8,343 nucleotides of DNA from Candidatus Woesearchaeota archaeon (GTDB taxonomy: Archaea; Nanobdellota; Nanobdellia; Pacearchaeales; GW2011-AR1): assembly GCA_012798335.1 (NCBI GenBank), contig JAAZNJ010000062.1, forward strand, positions 1-8,343, given 5' to 3'. Positions 4,753-8,343 of the stretch are shown piece by piece (position 1 is the stretch's first letter; every line of letters begins with the position of its first letter). The position numbers were made by a program, and so were the translations under genes. The notes beneath the pieces are model-generated. The model was not told where the DNA came from, did no database searches, and was given only the letters and a program-made list of their open reading frames with translations.

Positions 4753-6636
4753 TTATCTTAATCTTAAAGTTTCTAAATTTTTAGGAACATTAGTTTCAAC
4801 TTTATTCAATTTGTAAAGAGCAGATGCTAAATCCATAGATTTTGAGCTTTCACCATGGTTAATAATAATTTTTTTAGGTTTAGGATTTACATTATTAAAA
4901 AATGAGATTAGTTCATTTCTTCCTGAATGAGCACTGAATCCAACAATTGTTTCTACTTCCATGTTTATATTAACTATTTCTTCTTTTCCATCCACAATCA
5001 TTCTTGTTTCTTTTAGACCTTCTTGAACTTGTCTACCTAAAGAACCAACTCCTTGATAACAAACAAAGATTAAAGTGTTATTTGGATTTGATGCAAACTC
5101 TTTAAAATATTCAACAGAAGCACCTCCAACAAGCATACCTGATGTTGCTAAAACTAAACATGGGCCTCCTTCAATTACTTTTTTTCTTTCTTGAGGAGAA
5201 CCGACTCTATAAAAAATATCAGACATAAATGGGCTATTATCTTGAAAAACTTCTGATCTAACTTTATTCCCTAAAAAATCAGGATATGCTGTATGAATTG
5301 CATTAATATCCCAAATCATACCATCAATGTAAATAGGAATTTTTTTTATTTTACCCTGTCTTATTGCATCTTCTAAAATTAACATTGTCTCTTGGGCTCT
5401 ACCTAAACCTAATTCAGGGATTAAAATTTTCCCATTTCTTTCAATCGTTTTAGAAACAAGCTCAATGAGTTTGTCTTCTGTTTCTTTTCTTGGTGGAAAT
5501 GAATCATTTTTAGAACCATAAGTTGATTCTGTTATTATTGATTCAACTCTTGGAAAATTGCAGATAGCAGGATCTAATAATCTAGAATAACCATATTTAA
5601 AATCAGCAAGATAAACTAAATTATGCAATCCATTTCCAATATTAAAATGACATACTGCCCCCCCAAGTACATGGCCAGAATTATAAAATGTTAATCTTAC
5701 ATCAGGGGTTATATCTGTAACCTCATTATAATTTAAACAAATGCTATGTTTTACCATCTCTTTTATGTCTGAAGAATCAAAAAGAGGTTTTGAAGCTTGT
5801 TTATAAGCAACACCTATAAAATCTAAAGCAAGTAATGCAGCAATATCTCTTGATGGTGCAGTCATATACACTGGGCCTTTATAACCCATTTTATATAAGT
5901 AAGGCAATAAACCAACATGATCTAAATGAGCATGACTTATAACAACAGCATCTAAATTAGCAAGGTTAAATTCAGGGATATCTAAATATGGAAATTTATC
6001 TGTTCCATTTGAAGCTACGTCTAAACCACAATCTAATAAAACTTTAGAATTGGGTGTTTGAAGAAGTATAGCACTTCTTCCCACTTGTTTTGCTCCTCCT
6101 AAAAATGTAACTCTAACCCACTCTTCTACTTTCTCAGGATTCCATTCTTTGTAGATTTTTTCTCCTATAGAATTTAAAAATTTTCTTCTGTAATTATTAT
6201 TTGCATACAAAACTTCTCTTATACTCTCTGTAATTTTACTTTTTATTGTAGAAGATCTTTGAACTTGAGGTGTCCAAAAAGTTTTATCTTTTATTTCATC
6301 AAGCAACATTCCTTGTTTTCCTATTACTAAACCGGGTTTTTTTGCTTCAATTATAACAATACTTCTTTGAACATCAAAAATCAATTGATTTATTTCTGCT
6401 TCACTAGGGATAATTTTTTTTATTTCAGCTTCTGCTTGTTCTTGAGGCATTAATATTTCTTGATCTGCTCTTAACTCAATTCTCTTTTTAATCTGAGAAA
6501 CAATCTCTTTAATTTTTGACTCTCCTTCAAGAAAAAATTTTCTATTTTTTGTGTATACAACTATATTTGCGCCTTCAAAATTAGCTTCATAGATATTACC
6601 ATCTAATTGATCAGTTATATTTTTTAAAATGTCCAT
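4753..6636 (-). CDS. fttA: aCPSF1/FttA, KH-MBL-beta-CASP ribonuclease, archaeal transcription termination factor
   Basis: Archaeal homolog of eukaryotic CPSF73. In this family the enzyme cleaves nascent RNA behind RNA polymerase and drives 3'-end formation and termination, typically at U-rich sites. The 627-aa length and order match the family: an N-terminal KH-like region (about 1-65), a second KH domain with the GKQG loop at 106-109, a metallo-beta-lactamase domain from about 174, a beta-CASP insertion (about 370-560) and the closing MBL segment. Zinc and catalytic residues are all visible: Asp202 (LLDCG), HAHLDH at 235-240, His322 (SGHVLGG), Asp345 (LADFKYG), Glu370 (ITESTYG, motif A), His570 (GFSAHSG, motif B) and His594 (INHGE, motif C), so it should be active. 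It acts as a dimer in the cytoplasm. Its ATG lies 29 bp after the psmB stop with no separate clear promoter or Shine-Dalgarno, so the two are probably co-transcribed, an adjacency also known in methanogens. Confidence 0.95.
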   Translation of the reverse strand: MDILKNITDQLDGNIYEANFEGANIVVYTKNRKFFLEGESKIKEIVSQIKKRIELRADQEILMPQEQAEAEIKKIIPSEAEINQLIFDVQRSIVIIEAKKPGLVIGKQGMLLDEIKDKTFWTPQVQRSSTIKSKITESIREVLYANNNYRRKFLNSIGEKIYKEWNPEKVEEWVRVTFLGGAKQVGRSAILLQTPNSKVLLDCGLDVASNGTDKFPYLDIPEFNLANLDAVVISHAHLDHVGLLPYLYKMGYKGPVYMTAPSRDIAALLALDFIGVAYKQASKPLFDSSDIKEMVKHSICLNYNEVTDITPDVRLTFYNSGHVLGGAVCHFNIGNGLHNLVYLADFKYGYSRLLDPAICNFPRVESIITESTYGSKNDSFPPRKETEDKLIELVSKTIERNGKILIPELGLGRAQETMLILEDAIRQGKIKKIPIYIDGMIWDINAIHTAYPDFLGNKVRSEVFQDNSPFMSDIFYRVGSPQERKKVIEGGPCLVLATSGMLVGGASVEYFKEFASNPNNTLIFVCYQGVGSLGRQVQEGLKETRMIVDGKEEIVNINMEVETIVGFSAHSGRNELISFFNNVNPKPKKIIINHGESSKSMDLASALYKLNKVETNVPKNLETLRLR

Positions 6637-6665
6637 ATTATAAAATTATTTATTTTGTAAAATTT

Positions 6666-7325
6666 TTATTCGTCTTTATATGCAGATTGAATTTCTTGAG
6701 ATACCACTTTTTTTATTCCGTCTTTAGAAATTGTAAAAACATCAATTCCAAACCCACTACCAATATCTCTTTGTGTTGAAGATTTTATTGACTCAATAGC
6801 AAGTTTTATTCCTTCTTCTAATGAAATATCTTTTTTGTATTGTCTTTCAAGAAATCCTAATACATAAGGCATACCACTACCAAAATTTGCATCATAATCT
6901 TCCACTTTTGTAACACTCCCTGCAGGTTCTATAGAATAAAGTTCAAATTTTTTATCCTCGTTTAATCCCCCTAAAAGACTACCCATTTGTGTTGGAATCA
7001 TAGATGGTTGCCTTATCCCAGAATATAAAATATTTGATAATAAATTCGCTGCTTGTTTAACAGAAGGTCTTGTTCTTGATTTTAATTCCTTTAATTTTAA
7101 TTCTGCTGTTAAAAGTTTTTCAACTCTTTGAATATCTGAAACCATTCCTGTTCCTGAAATTAATAAATAATCGTTTATTTGTTTTGTTTTTTGAGAATTT
7201 TTGTTCATAACTAAATTTCCTGCTGTGCTCTGTCTATCAGAAGCCATTACAATTCCATCTTTACAAACAATTCCTAATATTGTTGTTCCTGTCTTTAATA
7301 AGTTATTTTTTAATTCTTCATCCAT
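6666..7325 (-). CDS. psmB: 20S proteasome beta subunit (threonine protease)
   Basis: Catalytic subunit of the archaeal 20S proteasome, which assembles as beta rings between alpha rings and degrades proteins fed by AAA+ unfoldases in the cytosol. The 219-aa precursor has a 13-residue propeptide ending LLKTG, with autocleavage expected before Thr14 (mature Thr1). Other active-site residues follow: Asp30 (Asp17 of the mature numbering, in ASDRQST), Lys46 (Lys33), the GSG at 149-151, and Asp187 with Ser190 (RDIGSGFGID). The length and the motif set are those of an active beta subunit and not of HslV, which lacks the propeptide pattern. The alpha subunit is not in this window. ATG at 7325 is the only sensible start, because an in-frame stop lies shortly upstream and the propeptide then has the family's usual short length. 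It is the first gene of the psmB-fttA unit and diverges from the nuclease gene. Confidence 0.96.
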   Translation of the reverse strand: MDEELKNNLLKTGTTILGIVCKDGIVMASDRQSTAGNLVMNKNSQKTKQINDYLLISGTGMVSDIQRVEKLLTAELKLKELKSRTRPSVKQAANLLSNILYSGIRQPSMIPTQMGSLLGGLNEDKKFELYSIEPAGSVTKVEDYDANFGSGMPYVLGFLERQYKKDISLEEGIKLAIESIKSSTQRDIGSGFGIDVFTISKDGIKKVVSQEIQSAYKDE

Positions 7326-7403
7326 TTTAATTTTACCAATTTTTTTATTGACTTAAATTCCTTTAGAATGATCTCTCAAGATGAATTAAAAACAGCTAAA
7401 GGG

Positions 7404-7411
7404 TTTATAAA
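7404..7411 (-). promoter_or_regulatory. Probable TATA box of psmB-fttA
   Basis: The minus strand reads TTTATAAA after CCAAAAA, a good BRE-like context. It predicts a start near 7381 and a leader of about 55 nt before psmB. A weaker alternative, ATTTAAG (7352-7358) after AAAGGA, would give an almost leaderless mRNA. The upstream box is the better match. Confidence 0.5.
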
Positions 7412-7432
7412 TTTTTGGATTTTAAATTTATA
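7406..7432. repeat. AT-only inverted repeat in the psmB/nuclease divergent region
   Basis: TATAAATTT (7406-7414) and AAATTTATA (7424-7432) are perfect 9-bp inverted arms around a 9-base spacer. The left arm overlaps the psmB TATA box, so a bound protein would occlude it. Because the arms contain only A and T in an AT-rich genome, and TATA boxes are themselves nearly symmetric, chance is a fair explanation. Confidence 0.35.
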
Positions 7433-7438
7433 CAAATA

Positions 7439-7446
7439 TTTATAAT
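7439..7446 (+). promoter_or_regulatory. TATA box of the nuclease gene
   Basis: TTTATAAT preceded by ACAAATA. The centre (about 7442) is 25-26 bp from ATG 7468, predicting a leaderless transcript and supporting that start codon. Confidence 0.6.
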
Positions 7447-7467
7447 GAGTTTGGATTTTATTAACAA

Positions 7468-8247
7468 ATGGGAGTATATTCATATTCTAAGTTAGATACT
7501 TTTGAAAAATGCAAGTTAAAGTATAAATACAAATATATTGATAAGATTATTCCTAAAATACCAAAAAGTATTGAAGCACATTTAGGAAGTTGCGTTCATG
7601 AAACTTTAGAATGGCTTTACAAACAAGTACTAAATGGAGATGTTCCTTTGATAAATGAGGTTATTGAAGATTATTCAGAAAGATGGATAAAGAATTACAC
7701 ACCTGATATTGCTATTAACTCCTCAAATTTAAAATTAGAAGATTATTTTAATAAAGGAATTGAATTTTTATTAAAATATTATTTAAAGCATAAACCGTTT
7801 AATGATAATACATTATTTCTTGAAGAAAAAATTGAACTAGACCTTTTAGATAAAGAAACAAAATCTGAAAACAAAATAATAGGTTATGTGGATAGGATTT
7901 CTTTTAATGAAAAAAATAATGAGATAGAAATTCATGATTACAAGACTTCTTCAACAATGTTCCAAAAAGAGATGACAGAAACAAGCAAGCAATTAGCAAT
8001 TTATTCAATGGCAGCAAAAAAAATTTTTGGAGAAGATAAAAATGTTTGTTTAATTTGGCATTTTCTTGCGTATGATAATGAAATAATAATAAGAAAAAAT
8101 AAGGAAGAACTTGAAGAAGTAAAAGATGAATTAATAAAATTGATTAAAGAAATAGAAAATACAACAAATTTTCCACCAAACCCTTCTAAATTATGTAATT
8201 GGTGTGAATATAAAGATATATGCCCTTATTCAAAGTTAGTTTGTTAA
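7468..8247 (+). CDS. RecB/AddB-type PD-(D/E)XK nuclease with predicted Fe-S cluster
   Basis: A 259-aa stand-alone nuclease domain of the RecB-like PD-(D/E)XK superfamily (PDDEXK_1 type). The motifs occur in order: YSYSKLDTFEKC with Cys15, GSCVHETLEW with motif-I His44, GYVDRI with metal-binding Asp142, HDYKTS with Asp157 and Lys159 (the D-x-K core), QLAIYS with Gln175 and Tyr179, and a C-terminal CNWCEYKDIC with Cys243, Cys246 and Cys252. Cys15 plus the three late cysteines match the four ligands of the iron-sulfur cluster in AddB- and Cas4-like nucleases, where it holds the fold together. It probably cuts or resects DNA in repair or recombination. No helicase motif, cas gene or CRISPR array is nearby, so there is no reason to call it Cas4. 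ATG at 7468 fits the TATA box 25-26 bp upstream. It is divergent from psmB and does not share an operon with any visible gene. Confidence 0.87.
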   Translation: MGVYSYSKLDTFEKCKLKYKYKYIDKIIPKIPKSIEAHLGSCVHETLEWLYKQVLNGDVPLINEVIEDYSERWIKNYTPDIAINSSNLKLEDYFNKGIEFLLKYYLKHKPFNDNTLFLEEKIELDLLDKETKSENKIIGYVDRISFNEKNNEIEIHDYKTSSTMFQKEMTETSKQLAIYSMAAKKIFGEDKNVCLIWHFLAYDNEIIIRKNKEELEEVKDELIKLIKEIENTTNFPPNPSKLCNWCEYKDICPYSKLVC

Positions 8248-8262
8248 AATTTTAAAAAAAAT

Positions 8263-8343
8263 CTATTTAAAAAAATATTCTCTTCTAAAGATTTGAAGTT
8301 GGTGATAAAGGTCTTTCTTTCCAGGTGAGGGCATTTTATATCC
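8263..8343 (-). CDS. Possible 3' end of an unidentified gene, cut by the window edge
   Basis: Reading leftwards from the right edge, one minus-strand frame stays open for 26 codons to TAG at 8263-8265, with residues GYKMPSPGKKDLYHQL then a tail IFRREYFFK. The stretch is richer in G and C than the spacers here and uses a mixed, protein-like amino acid set, which suggests real coding sequence, probably the C-terminus of a gene continuing beyond the window. An ATG at the fourth codon would alternatively give a 23-aa ORF. The length is too short to identify a family. It would converge with the nuclease gene, with 15 bp between stops. Confidence 0.35.
   Translation of the reverse strand, partial: GYKMPSPGKKDLYHQLQIFRREYFFK

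Noticed and set aside
7468..8247. Assigning the nuclease as Cas4
   Set aside because: The motifs are shared across Fe-S RecB-like nucleases, and no cas gene, repeat array or adaptation module is visible.
8290..8343. C/D-box guide RNA or other small RNA near the right edge
   Set aside because: A GTGATAA-like C box is only a partial match, and no D box pair at proper spacing could be found. The stretch reads better as minus-strand coding sequence.
1..8343. CRISPR array, tRNA, rRNA, insertion sequence or phage genes
   Set aside because: No regularly spaced repeats, cloverleaf-like GC-rich segments, transposase motifs or phage structural motifs were seen on either strand.

Overview
This AT-rich window (roughly three quarters A+T by eye) looks like archaeal chromosome, most likely from a reduced DPANN lineage such as Pacearchaeota or Woesearchaeota. 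Four things point to archaea: an archaeal class I CCA-adding enzyme, an archaeal 20S proteasome beta subunit next to the KH/MBL/beta-CASP termination nuclease aCPSF1/FttA, a TrmB-type regulator, and TATA/BRE-like promoters that often sit about 26 bp before the ATG (leaderless style). The DPANN placement is inferred from base composition and protein style, not tested. The standard genetic code fits: most genes end in TAA and the presenilin-like gene ends in TGA.

Layout. 1-1196 (+): CCA-adding enzyme, cut by the left edge. 1207-1968 (-): family 2 glycosyltransferase, convergent with it. 3235-2052 (-): a two-gene unit, a small unrecognised helical protein followed after 11 bp by a TrmB-type regulator with a degenerate phospholipase-D-like sensor domain. 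3236-3360: a divergent promoter region with a TATA box on each side of a dyad, the best operator candidate here. 3361-3684 (+): a 107-aa unknown protein whose 3' end overlaps the next gene tail to tail. 4630-3647 (-): a presenilin/signal-peptide-peptidase-like GxGD intramembrane protease, preceded by a possible 19-codon leader ORF whose stop overlaps its start as ATGA. 7325-4753 (-): psmB then fttA, apparently one transcript. 7468-8247 (+): a RecB/AddB-type PD-(D/E)XK nuclease with four cysteines placed for an Fe-S cluster. 8343-8263 (-): a possible 3' end of another gene.

Most of the content is housekeeping: tRNA 3'-end maturation, transcription termination and mRNA 3'-end formation, cytosolic proteolysis, membrane proteolysis and DNA processing. 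psmB-fttA is a neighbourhood also known from other archaea. The less ordinary parts are the TrmB/unknown-gene locus with its shared dyad, and the presenilin-like protease with its putative leader ORF. I saw no tRNA, rRNA, CRISPR array, insertion sequence or prophage gene. No gene-free stretch exceeds 300 bp; the longest are 3236-3360, 4631-4752 and 7326-7467, and all three hold promoters. I do not see a convincing undescribed multi-gene system.
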